Assembly: GCA_019424965.1 (NCBI GenBank)
Contig: JAHYYL010000052.1
Coordinates: 1-8,374, forward strand
Length of the DNA: 8,374 nucleotides
From: Collinsella sp.
GTDB lineage: Bacteria; Actinomycetota; Coriobacteriia; Coriobacteriales; Coriobacteriaceae
Reading direction: 5' to 3'
The position numbers and the translations under genes are program-made. Under the pieces are notes generated by a model. It had not been told where the DNA came from, made no database searches, and was given only the letters and a program-made list of their open reading frames with translations. Positions 1-5,531 of the stretch are shown here, piece by piece. The first letter of the stretch is position 1; every line of letters starts with the position of its first letter.

Positions 1-55
1 GAGCACAACCTTGCCAAGGTTGGGGTCGCGGGTTCGAGCCCCGTTGTCCGCTCCA
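1..55 (+). tRNA. tRNA-Gly(GCC), 3' part, cut by window edge
   Basis: This is the 3' part of a glycine tRNA. It is identical base for base to positions 2129-2183 of the complete tRNA-Gly further on. Visible parts are the end of the D-arm, the anticodon stem CAACC/GGTTG around loop TTGCCAA (anticodon GCC at 13-15), the T-arm with TTCGAGC, the 3' acceptor strand TGTCCGC, discriminator T and an encoded CCA at 53-55. The 5' acceptor strand and most of the D-arm lie left of the window. A terminator follows at once. Confidence 0.95.
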
Positions 56-63
56 AACGCAAC

Positions 64-93
64 AGCCCGACTACTACGGTAGCCGGGCTTTTT
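64..93 (+). terminator. Rho-independent terminator after tRNA-Gly
   Basis: The stem AGCCCG (64-69) pairs with CGGGCT (84-89). Inside it CTAC and GTAG pair around a TACG loop, with a single A/C mismatch between the two stems. A run of five T follows at 89-93. It sits nine bases after the tRNA CCA, as expected for the end of a tRNA transcript. Confidence 0.85.
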
Positions 94-217
94 CGTACCC
101 ATCGCCTGGGCTCGAACCCGAGGGGGAGCGAGCGTTTTGGAGCGTGGCTGTGGCGTTGTTTGCCGCGAATGTCCGCTTTGGGCGTATCATCGTGGGCATC
201 TCGCAAAACCTCGTTGC

Positions 218-225
218 AAAGGAGG
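218..225 (+). promoter_or_regulatory. Shine-Dalgarno site that fixes the alpha-glucosidase start
   Basis: AAAGGAGG lies eight bases before the ATG at 234. The reading frame is open further upstream, to an ATG at 144, but no comparable site precedes that codon. The 30 extra residues would also lie outside the GH13 domain. The start at 234 is therefore preferred. Confidence 0.85.
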
Positions 226-233
226 CGCATCCC

Positions 234-1967
234 ATGGCTACAGAAAAGTCCTCTTCGCGCTCATGGATGTCCGATGCCGCGATTTATCAGATCTACCCGC
301 GCTCGTTTAAGGACTCGACTGGTTCGGGTTTGGGCGATATCGCGGGCATTACCCAGCAGATGGACTATCTTGAGCGGCTGGGTATCGAGGCCATCTGGCT
401 GAGTCCGTTTTACCCATCGCCTCTTGTCGATGGCGGCTATGATGTGGCGGACTACTGCGATGTCGACCAACGTCTCGGCTCGCTCGACGACTTCGATGAC
501 ATGATCGCCGCGGCTCACACGCGCGGCATCAAGGTCATCGTCGACATCGTGCCCAACCATTCGTCCAACCAGCACCCCTGGTTCAAAGCCGCTCTTGCCG
601 CCGGCCCCGGGTCGCCCGAGCGCGCCCGTTATATCTTCCGCGATGGTCGCGGCGAGCACGGCGAGCTGCCTCCCACCAATTGGAATGCCAACTTTGGCGG
701 CCCTGCCTGGACGCGTGTTGCGGACGGTCAGTGGTATCTGCACATGTTTACGCCCGAGCAGCCGGACTTTGACTGGTCATGCCCCGAGGTTCGCGCGTTC
801 TTTTGCGATGTTCTGGCGTTTTGGAGCGATCGAGGCGTCGACGGCTTTCGCATTGATGTGGCACACGGTCTCGCCAAGGATCTCGACCGCGATGATCTCG
901 ACCAGTGGCATCTCGCCGAGGGCGATGACATGGTTGACGACGGCACCCATCCGCTGTGGGACCGCAACGAGGTCCACGAGATCTATCGCGAGTGGCGTCG
1001 CGTGTTCGACCGCTATGATCCGCCGCGCAGCGCCGTTGCCGAGGCGTGGGTGCTGCCCGAGCGTCAGTATCTCTACGCGCGTCCCAGCGAGCTTGGTCAG
1101 ACATTTAACTTTGAGTTTGCCAAGGCCACTTGGACCTATGATGACATGCGCACTGCAATCGAGGAGGGCTTGAAGGCGGCCATCGAATCCGATTCCGCCT
1201 CGACCTGGGTACTCTCCAACCACGACGTGCCGCGCGTGGCGACACGCTATGCCCTGCCGCAAATCAAGGCGACGCGCTACCACCAGATTGCGCTCGACTG
1301 GCTCTTACGCGACGGGTCGTCTTATGACGAGGACCGTGAACTCGGCGAGCGCCGCGCGCGGGCGGCCCTTTTGCTTGAGCTGGCGCTTCCGGGCTCGGCA
1401 TACGTGTATCAGGGTGAGGAGCTCGGCCTTTTTGAGGTGGCTGACATTCCGTGGGCTGCACTCGAAGATCCCACTGCGACCAATACGCACGGATCGAAGC
1501 GCGAGAAGGGGCGCGACGGTTGTCGTGTGCCCCTGCCGTGGGTGGCGGCGGACGATCCCGCGCAGGGCGGATCGTTTGGGTTTTCACCGGCGGACGCCGA
1601 TACGGCGCCCCATCTGCCGCAGCCTGCATGGTTTTCCGATTACGCTGCCGATAGGGAAGAAGCGGACCCGACATCGATGCTTGCGCTCTATCGTGACGCC
1701 CTCTGGCTGCGGCGCAAGCTGCGCGGGTGCACCAACGATCTTGCGTGGCTCGATCTTGACGGGCGCACCGGCCTTGCGGATGGTGCCGAGGGCGCTGAGG
1801 GCGGCGTCATCGCCTATCGCCGCGACAACGGCTGGGCATGTGTGACGAACTTCGGTGCAGCACCCGTGGAGCTGCCGGCGGGCAGGGTCCTGCTCACCTC
1901 ATCACCGCTTGCAGACGGCAGGCTCGCGCAGGACAGCTCTGCCTGGATTATGCTCGGTGAGATGTAG
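234..1967 (+). CDS. GH13 alpha-glucosidase / oligo-1,6-glucosidase
   Basis: A 577-residue glycoside hydrolase of family GH13 that should release glucose from the non-reducing end of short alpha-glucosides. No signal peptide is visible, so it is probably cytoplasmic. The conserved GH13 regions occur in order: DIVPNHS (104-110), GFRIDVAH with nucleophile Asp208, AEAW with acid/base Glu270, and SNHD with transition-state stabiliser Asp331. The stretch GLAKD after the nucleophile and NFEFAKA near 292-298 resemble the actinobacterial and bifidobacterial alpha-glucosidases (GH13_30-like, by memory). Val209 directly after the nucleophile is the residue usually linked with alpha-1,6 activity, where maltases carry Thr, so isomaltose- or panose-type substrates are likely. 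This substrate call is inference. A smaller beta-sheet domain follows from about residue 480. No transporter or regulator gene is adjacent; the gene stands alone between two tRNA-Gly genes. Confidence 0.92.
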   Translation: MATEKSSSRSWMSDAAIYQIYPRSFKDSTGSGLGDIAGITQQMDYLERLGIEAIWLSPFYPSPLVDGGYDVADYCDVDQRLGSLDDFDDMIAAAHTRGIKVIVDIVPNHSSNQHPWFKAALAAGPGSPERARYIFRDGRGEHGELPPTNWNANFGGPAWTRVADGQWYLHMFTPEQPDFDWSCPEVRAFFCDVLAFWSDRGVDGFRIDVAHGLAKDLDRDDLDQWHLAEGDDMVDDGTHPLWDRNEVHEIYREWRRVFDRYDPPRSAVAEAWVLPERQYLYARPSELGQTFNFEFAKATWTYDDMRTAIEEGLKAAIESDSASTWVLSNHDVPRVATRYALPQIKATRYHQIALDWLLRDGSSYDEDRELGERRARAALLLELALPGSAYVYQGEELGLFEVADIPWAALEDPTATNTHGSKREKGRDGCRVPLPWVAADDPAQGGSFGFSPADADTAPHLPQPAWFSDYAADREEADPTSMLALYRDALWLRRKLRGCTNDLAWLDLDGRTGLADGAEGAEGGVIAYRRDNGWACVTNFGAAPVELPAGRVLLTSSPLADGRLAQDSSAWIMLGEM

Positions 1968-2021
1968 GGGCCTCTTACGGCGAGTTTGCGTTTGCCTGCG
2001 CCTTCCGTGGTGGCTGATGTC

Positions 2022-2054
2022 TTTGCGAGGTTCGCGAGGGCGTCGCAAAACTTT
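2022..2054 (+). terminator. Possible weak terminator after the alpha-glucosidase
   Basis: TTTGCGA (2022-2028) pairs perfectly with TCGCAAA (2043-2049) across a 14-base loop, and CTTTT follows. The stem is short, the loop is long and the T run is poor. It is the only hairpin I see between the stop at 1967 and the tRNA promoter. Confidence 0.3.
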
Positions 2055-2066
2055 TCAAAAAAGTTC

Positions 2067-2095
2067 TTGCATAGGATGCGGGTATCACGTAAGAT
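2067..2095 (+). promoter_or_regulatory. Sigma-70-type promoter of the tRNA-Gly/tRNA-Val operon
   Basis: A -35 hexamer TTGCAT (2067-2072) and a -10 hexamer TAAGAT (2090-2095) are separated by 17 bases. Transcription would start near 2102, a few bases before the mature tRNA 5' end at 2108. Just upstream, AACTTTT and AAAAGTT form a 7-bp inverted repeat (2048-2064). This A/T-rich block could act as an UP-like element. Confidence 0.75.
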
Positions 2096-2107
2096 TAATC
2101 CTCGTAA

Positions 2108-2183
2108 GCGGACATGGCTCAGTTGGTAGAGCACAACCTTGCCAAGGTTGGGGTCGCGGGTTCGAGCCCCGTTGTCCGCTCCA
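2108..2183 (+). tRNA. tRNA-Gly(GCC)
   Basis: A complete 76-base glycine tRNA. Acceptor strands GCGGACA (2108-2114) and TGTCCGC (2173-2179) pair over seven bases, then discriminator T and an encoded CCA (2181-2183). The D-arm contains GGCTCAGTTGGTAGAGC. Anticodon stem CAACC/GGTTG holds loop TTGCCAA with anticodon GCC at 2141-2143, which reads GGC and GGU. The T-loop is TTCGAGC. It has its own promoter and is the first gene of a two-tRNA operon. Its last 55 bases are repeated exactly at 1-55. Confidence 0.98.
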
Positions 2184-2186
2184 TTT

Positions 2187-2261
2187 GGGCGTTTAGCTCA
2201 GGGGGAGAGCGCTTCCCTGACACGGAAGAGGTCAGAAGTTCAAATCTTCTAACGCCCACCA
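2187..2261 (+). tRNA. tRNA-Val(GAC)
   Basis: A complete 75-base valine tRNA starting three bases after the CCA of tRNA-Gly. Acceptor strands GGGCGTT (2187-2193) and AACGCCC (2251-2257) pair perfectly, then discriminator A and an encoded CCA (2259-2261). Anticodon stem CTTCC/GGAAG holds a seven-base loop with anticodon GAC at 2219-2221, which reads GUC and GUU. The T-arm is AGAAG, loop TTCAAAT, CTTCT. It is surely co-transcribed with tRNA-Gly. Confidence 0.98.
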
Positions 2262-2270
2262 AATGTTCGC

Positions 2271-2306
2271 AGCTCAGAGGCTATGTCCTCTGGGCTGTTT
2301 TGTTTT
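2271..2306 (+). terminator. Rho-independent terminator of the tRNA operon
   Basis: AGCTCAGAGG (2271-2280) pairs with CCTCTGGGCT (2287-2296) over ten bases, with one G-T wobble, around loop CTATGT. GTTTTGTTTT follows directly. It ends the tRNA-Gly/tRNA-Val transcript nine bases after the last CCA. Confidence 0.9.
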
Positions 2307-2609
2307 GCCACCAAGCACGCCGCCAAATATTGATCCAAGGTCTGTACGCGATGGTCTTCGCATCCCGTGGGGGCGCCGGCAGATTGCAGGTGTCCTGGTC
2401 CATCGTGACCGCAACATGTTGGTCAAGCATAATCTTTTGGATTCTTTTGGCGTGAGCGGCTTGGTTTTGGTAGGATTTGTCAGCGGCTTGACTAAGGGGG
2501 TTTTATAACTGCCATGCAGGTAGCCGTGTTGGTAACGTTTTACCGACTTGTCAAATACCCCTCATTTTTAATGCGTCTGCAAAATGACCAATTGCTTTGA
2601 CCTGCTGAA
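2307..2609. other. Intergenic stretch with no recognisable gene
   Basis: I recognise no protein or RNA gene here. Short open frames exist on both strands, for example one on the plus strand ending at 2508, but none has a convincing SD site or a familiar sequence. A minus-strand frame is also open across about 2310-2510 but has no good start. Minor structure: AGCGGCTTG occurs twice (2455-2463 and 2482-2490), and GGTAA/TTACC (2531-2544) is a short inverted repeat. The stretch could be a decayed gene or spacer. Confidence 0.4.
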
Positions 2610-2625
2610 ACACTATATGTTGTGT
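2610..2625 (+). promoter_or_regulatory. NrdR box 1 upstream of nrdD
   Basis: ACACTATATGTTGTGT matches the remembered NrdR-box consensus (acaCwATATaTwgtgt) at 15 of 16 positions. NrdR is the zinc-finger/ATP-cone repressor of bacterial ribonucleotide reductase genes and binds pairs of such boxes. This copy abuts the -35 element at 2626-2631. The position ahead of a ribonucleotide reductase gene supports the call. The nrdR gene itself is not in the window. Confidence 0.82.
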
Positions 2626-2655
2626 TTGACCTAAAAAAAGAATACAGGATATAGA
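2626..2655 (+). promoter_or_regulatory. Candidate nrdD promoter
   Basis: A -35 hexamer TTGACC (2626-2631) and a -10 hexamer TATAGA (2650-2655) are 18 bases apart. They lie between and over the two NrdR-like boxes, as expected for a repressed promoter. The octamer TTTGACCT occurs twice (2596-2603 and 2625-2632); only the second copy has a -10 at a usable distance. TATGAT at 2669-2674 is a good -10 by itself but lacks a -35. Transcription would start near 2662, leaving a leader of about 220 bases. Confidence 0.55.
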
Positions 2656-2657
2656 TG
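2642..2657 (+). promoter_or_regulatory. Candidate NrdR box 2, overlapping the -10
   Basis: ATACAGGATATAGATG matches the NrdR-box consensus at about 10 of 16 positions, so it is weak alone. It begins exactly 32 bases after box 1, leaving 16 bases between them. That is the three-helical-turn spacing typical of NrdR box pairs. It overlaps the proposed -10 hexamer. The call depends mainly on this spacing. Confidence 0.5.
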
Positions 2658-2661
2658 CTTC

Positions 2662-2882
2662 TTTGTCGTATGATAGATGGCGGACAGAGAACGAAGACCT
2701 TAACTGCCTCTTTTGAACGTGTCCTTGAACCGCTTGATTGGCTCTAGGGAATGTCCGCATGGAGGCTTATGGTTTATCGAGAACACAGATTGCGCGACGG
2801 CGCCGCAAGGCAGGGGCAGGCCCTGCCGGGCATCGTTTGGCTCTGAAGCGCAATGAGGCTACGACGCGAAAGAGGCAAGAGG
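2662..2882 (+). other. Long nrdD leader with a GC-rich hairpin
   Basis: If the promoter call is right, about 220 bases are transcribed before the nrdD start. Near the end, GGCAGGG (2809-2815) pairs perfectly with CCCTGCC (2821-2827) around a five-base loop. No T run follows, so it is not an ordinary terminator. I see no match to a riboswitch I know. An open frame beginning at ATG 2759 runs into nrdD in another frame but has no SD site. Confidence 0.35.
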
Positions 2883-5105
2883 ATGAAGATTATCAAGCGC
2901 AGCGGCACCGAGGTTGTCTTTGACATCGATAAGATCGTCAATGCCATCCGCGCCGCCAACTTGGAGGTCGAGGAGAGCTCTCGTCTAACCGACCGCCAGG
3001 TGGTTTATGCGGCGCAAAACGTCGCCGAGGCATGCGAGAACGCGGGCCACACCGTTTCGGTCGAGGAGATCCAGGATTTGGTCGAGGACGAGATCATGCG
3101 TCTCGACTGCTACGAGGTTGCCCGCCACTACATCATCTATCGCTATGTCCAGAGCCTGAAGCGCCAGAAGAACACGACCGACGACAAGATTCTGTCGCTG
3201 ATCGAGTGCAATAACGAAGAGGTCAAGCAGGAGAACTCTAACAAGAACCCGACCGTCAATTCCGTCCAGCGCGACTATATGGCCGGCGAGATTTCAAAGG
3301 ATCTGACTCAGCGTGTGCTGCTGCCCCAGGAGATCGTGGATGCCCACAATGAGGGCCTGATCCACTTCCACGATTCCGACTACTTTGCCCAGCACATGCA
3401 CAACTGCGACCTGGTGAACCTGGAGGATATGCTCCAGAACGGTACTGTTATCTCGGGTACGCTGATTGAGAAGCCGCACAGCTTCTCGACGGCTTGCAAC
3501 ATCGCGACGCAGATCATCGCCCAAGTTGCTTCCTCCCAGTACGGTGGCCAGTCGATTTCGCTGACCCATCTTGCCCCGTTCGTCGAGGTGAGCCGTCAGA
3601 AGATTCGCGGCGAGGTCGCCCGCGAGCTCGAGGAGCTCGGCGTTTCCGCATCTCCCGAAAAGGTCCGCGAGGTTGTTGAGGACCGCCTGCGTGACGAGAT
3701 CCGTCGCGGCGTCCAGACGATTCAGTATCAGGTCGTGACCCTTATGACCACGAATGGCCAGGCGCCGTTCGTGACGGTCTTTATGTATCTCAATGAGGCC
3801 CGTACGCCCCAGGAGAAGCACGACCTTGCCATGATTGTGGAGGAGACGCTTCGTCAGCGCTATGAGGGCGTTAAGAACGAAGCCGGCGTGTGGATCACCC
3901 CGGCGTTCCCCAAGCTCATCTACGTGCTCGAGGACGATAACATTCGCGAGGATTCGCCGTACTTCTATCTGACCAAGCTCGCCGCCAAGTGCACCGCCAA
4001 GCGCATGGTGCCCGACTACATCTCCGAGAAGAAGATGCGCGAGCTCAAGCTGTCTAAGGGCGAGACTGCCGGCAACGGCGATTGCTACACCTGCATGGGT
4101 TGCCGCAGTTTCCTGACGCCCGACCGTTCGGGCAACGGCTTTAACAATGTCGCCAACGCGCTGAACTATGACCCGACCAAGCCTAAGTACTACGGTCGCT
4201 TTAACCAGGGTGTTGTGACCATCAACCTGCCCGATGTCGCGCTGAGCTCGCATCAGGACATGGATAAGTTCTGGAAGATCTTCGACGAGCGCCTTGAGCT
4301 GTGCCATCGTGCCCTGCTTTGCCGTCATGAGCGCCTGATGGGCACGCTTTCGGATGCCGCGCCGATTCTTTGGCAGTACGGCGCCCTGGCGCGTCTGAAG
4401 AAGGGCGAGACCATCGACAAGCTGCTGGTGGGCGGCTATTCCACCATCAGCCTGGGCTATGCCGGCCTGTATGAGTGCGTCAAGTACATGACGGGTCACA
4501 GCCACACCGAGAAGGAGGGCACGCCGTTCGCCATGGCCGTCATGCAGCGCATGAACGACAAGTGCGCGGAGTGGAAGGCCGAAAGTGATATCGATTTCTC
4601 GCTGTACGGTACGCCGTTGGAGTCGACGACCTACAAGTTCGCCAAGTGCCTGCAGCGTCGTTTTGGCATTATCCCGGGCGTGACGGACAAGGGCTACATT
4701 ACTAACAGCTATCACGTCCATGTGTCCGAGGAGATCGATGCCTTCGACAAACTTAAGTTTGAAGGCATGTTCCAGCAGCTTTCGCCGGGCGGTGCTATCT
4801 CCTACGTTGAGGTTCCCAACATGCAGGACAACCTCAAGGCTGTCATTCGCGTGATGCAGTACATCTACGACAACATCATGTACGCCGAGCTCAACACCAA
4901 GAGCGATTACTGCCAGGTGTGCGGCTACGATGGCGAGATCAAGATTGTCGAGGATGACGGCAAGCTGGTGTGGGAGTGCCCCAGCTGCGGCAACCGCGAC
5001 CAGGAGAAGATGAACGTCGCTCGTCGTACGTGCGGCTACATCGGTACCCAGTTCTGGAACCAGGGTCGAACCGAGGAGATCCGCGACCGCGTGCTGCATC
5101 TCTAA
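2883..5105 (+). CDS. nrdD: Anaerobic (class III) ribonucleoside-triphosphate reductase
   Basis: A 740-residue oxygen-sensitive glycyl-radical enzyme that reduces ribonucleoside triphosphates to deoxy forms for DNA synthesis. Residues 1 to about 95 form an ATP-cone allosteric domain (start MKIIKRSGTEVVFDIDKI). The catalytic barrel follows, with Cys175 (MHNCDLVNL) and Cys407 (MGCRSFL) in the positions of the known active-site cysteines. Near the C-terminus Cys677, Cys680, Cys699 and Cys702 form the zinc site. The motif RTCGYIG carries the radical glycine, by homology Gly718. Length and domain order are complete. The ATG at 2883 is chosen because AGAGG lies seven bases upstream and the protein then begins at the usual ATP-cone position; an in-frame ATG at 2853 has no SD site. 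NrdR-like boxes lie upstream. Its activase gene nrdG follows after an unusually long spacer. Confidence 0.97.
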   Translation: MKIIKRSGTEVVFDIDKIVNAIRAANLEVEESSRLTDRQVVYAAQNVAEACENAGHTVSVEEIQDLVEDEIMRLDCYEVARHYIIYRYVQSLKRQKNTTDDKILSLIECNNEEVKQENSNKNPTVNSVQRDYMAGEISKDLTQRVLLPQEIVDAHNEGLIHFHDSDYFAQHMHNCDLVNLEDMLQNGTVISGTLIEKPHSFSTACNIATQIIAQVASSQYGGQSISLTHLAPFVEVSRQKIRGEVARELEELGVSASPEKVREVVEDRLRDEIRRGVQTIQYQVVTLMTTNGQAPFVTVFMYLNEARTPQEKHDLAMIVEETLRQRYEGVKNEAGVWITPAFPKLIYVLEDDNIREDSPYFYLTKLAAKCTAKRMVPDYISEKKMRELKLSKGETAGNGDCYTCMGCRSFLTPDRSGNGFNNVANALNYDPTKPKYYGRFNQGVVTINLPDVALSSHQDMDKFWKIFDERLELCHRALLCRHERLMGTLSDAAPILWQYGALARLKKGETIDKLLVGGYSTISLGYAGLYECVKYMTGHSHTEKEGTPFAMAVMQRMNDKCAEWKAESDIDFSLYGTPLESTTYKFAKCLQRRFGIIPGVTDKGYITNSYHVHVSEEIDAFDKLKFEGMFQQLSPGGAISYVEVPNMQDNLKAVIRVMQYIYDNIMYAELNTKSDYCQVCGYDGEIKIVEDDGKLVWECPSCGNRDQEKMNVARRTCGYIGTQFWNQGRTEEIRDRVLHL

Positions 5106-5116
5106 TAACCATCCCA

Positions 5117-5254
5117 GGCCGCCCCGTAGCGAGGCCCCGGACCTTTACTCGCTATTTCGGACAGTCCTGGCTCACGACGGAGGCGCCACTGGCGCCTCCT
5201 GTTCGTGCGGAACTCATATCGAGCAAAGGTCCGGGGCCTCGCTACGGGGCGGCC
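5117..5254. repeat. Long inverted repeat with nested hairpin
   Basis: The 35-base arms 5117-5151 and 5220-5254 are complementary at 34 positions. The one exception is A5147 opposite C5224, which would be a G-U wobble in a minus-strand transcript. Nested inside, GGAGGCGCC (5179-5187) and GGCGCCTCC (5191-5199) form a perfect 9-bp hairpin with loop ACT, extended by CACGA (5173-5177) and TCGTG (5203-5207). It begins 11 bases after the nrdD stop. No T run follows on the plus strand. It could be a structured 3' end, a dispersed palindromic repeat or a small non-autonomous mobile element; the sequence does not decide. Confidence 0.85.
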
Positions 5255-5415
5255 AAGTTGATGTAGCTGAGATGCAGCACGCAGCCTGCTCGCTCCTCGA
5301 AGTTCTTAGCGGAAATGAGTTGACTTGCAACAACGCTTTGCTTGCGATGGCGGTTGAGCCGCAACCCAGTTTTTATTAGACCTCGAACCCTATACTCGAT
5401 GTTCGCTTCGTTCAT
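5242..5415 (-). CDS. Possible 57-residue small protein, unknown
   Basis: A minus-strand frame of 57 codons starts at ATG (5415-5413) and stops with TAG (5244-5242), inside the right arm of the first inverted repeat. AAAGGG lies eight bases before the start, a moderate SD match. The predicted peptide (start MNEANIEYRVRGLIKTG) is basic in its first half, has no membrane segment, and carries one cysteine in GCVLHL. I do not recognise it. It runs against nrdD and nrdG and fills the gap between the two hairpins. It may be a chance open frame, a small gene carried by a repeat element, or the remnant of a larger gene. Confidence 0.25.
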   Translation of the reverse strand: MNEANIEYRVRGLIKTGLRLNRHRKQSVVASQLISAKNFEERAGCVLHLSYINLAAP

Positions 5416-5432
5416 TGAGTTACCCTTTGCAT

Positions 5433-5516
5433 GAGGCCGGGACATATCGTCCCGCCCGCAGTTTCGCAGGCCGAAGGCCGAGAATGTTTGAGGACGGGAT
5501 GATATGTCCCGGCCTC
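5433..5516. repeat. Second inverted repeat, next to the nrdG start
   Basis: The 22-base arms 5433-5454 and 5495-5516 are complementary except for G5449 opposite T5500, a wobble in a plus-strand transcript. The 40-base interior contains the small hairpin GGCC-GAA-GGCC (5469-5479). An 8-bp direct repeat, GAGTTACC, flanks the structure at 5417-5424 and 5523-5530, like the target duplication of an insertion. The right arm ends three bases before the nrdG SD site, so this hairpin would form in the 5' leader of any nrdG message starting upstream. Confidence 0.8.
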
Positions 5517-5518
5517 CC

Positions 5519-5523
5519 GGGAG
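5519..5523 (+). promoter_or_regulatory. Shine-Dalgarno site of nrdG
   Basis: GGGAG lies eight bases before the ATG at 5532 and decides between it and an upstream in-frame ATG at 5415. Translation from 5415 would run through the second hairpin, which is not part of the NrdG family. GGGAG is half of the perfect palindrome CTCCCGGGAG (5514-5523), whose other half belongs to the hairpin arm. Confidence 0.75.
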
Positions 5524-5531
5524 AGTTACCT

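Larger units (their letters stand above)
5106..5531. other. nrdD-nrdG spacer built from two large hairpins
   Basis: This spacer separates two genes that are usually adjacent. In order it holds a 138-base inverted-repeat structure (5117-5254), a middle part open on the minus strand (5242-5415), and a second 84-base inverted-repeat structure (5433-5516) ending just before the nrdG SD site. TATACT at 5391-5396 could be a -10 for nrdG, but no good -35 is seen. No classical terminator follows nrdD. Confidence 0.6.

Noticed and set aside
101..125. Remnant of a minus-strand tRNA suggested by the T-loop-like GGGTTCGAGCCC
   Set aside because: The flanking bases do not continue the T-stem, there is no acceptor strand or CCA at the right distance, and no anticodon arm is present.
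160..190. Possible alpha-glucosidase promoter (TTGCCG, 19 bases, TATCAT)
   Set aside because: The -35 is poor and the spacer too long. A promoter must exist somewhere in 94-217, but I cannot place it with confidence.
203..217. GCAA-N7-TTGC as a LacI-type operator before the alpha-glucosidase
   Set aside because: Only four bases per arm match and the centre is not symmetric. It overlaps the approach to the SD site, and no regulator gene is nearby.
144..233. Upstream in-frame extension of the alpha-glucosidase
   Set aside because: No SD site precedes the ATG at 144, the residues are outside the GH13 domain, and AAAGGAGG lies ideally before the ATG at 234.
2738..2923. Plus-strand open frame in the nrdD leader overlapping the nrdD start
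   Set aside because: It has no SD site, its Arg-rich composition is typical of a GC-rich off-frame, and it ends inside nrdD. A leader peptide cannot be excluded but nothing supports it.
3294..5099. Long minus-strand open frame of about 600 codons opposite nrdD
   Set aside because: It is the mirror of GC-rich nrdD codons. It shows no family motif and has no SD site, while the plus strand encodes an unmistakable NrdD.
5415..5531. Upstream in-frame extension of NrdG
   Set aside because: It would translate through the second hairpin. The family starts at MNYANIKYFDI, and GGGAG precedes that ATG.
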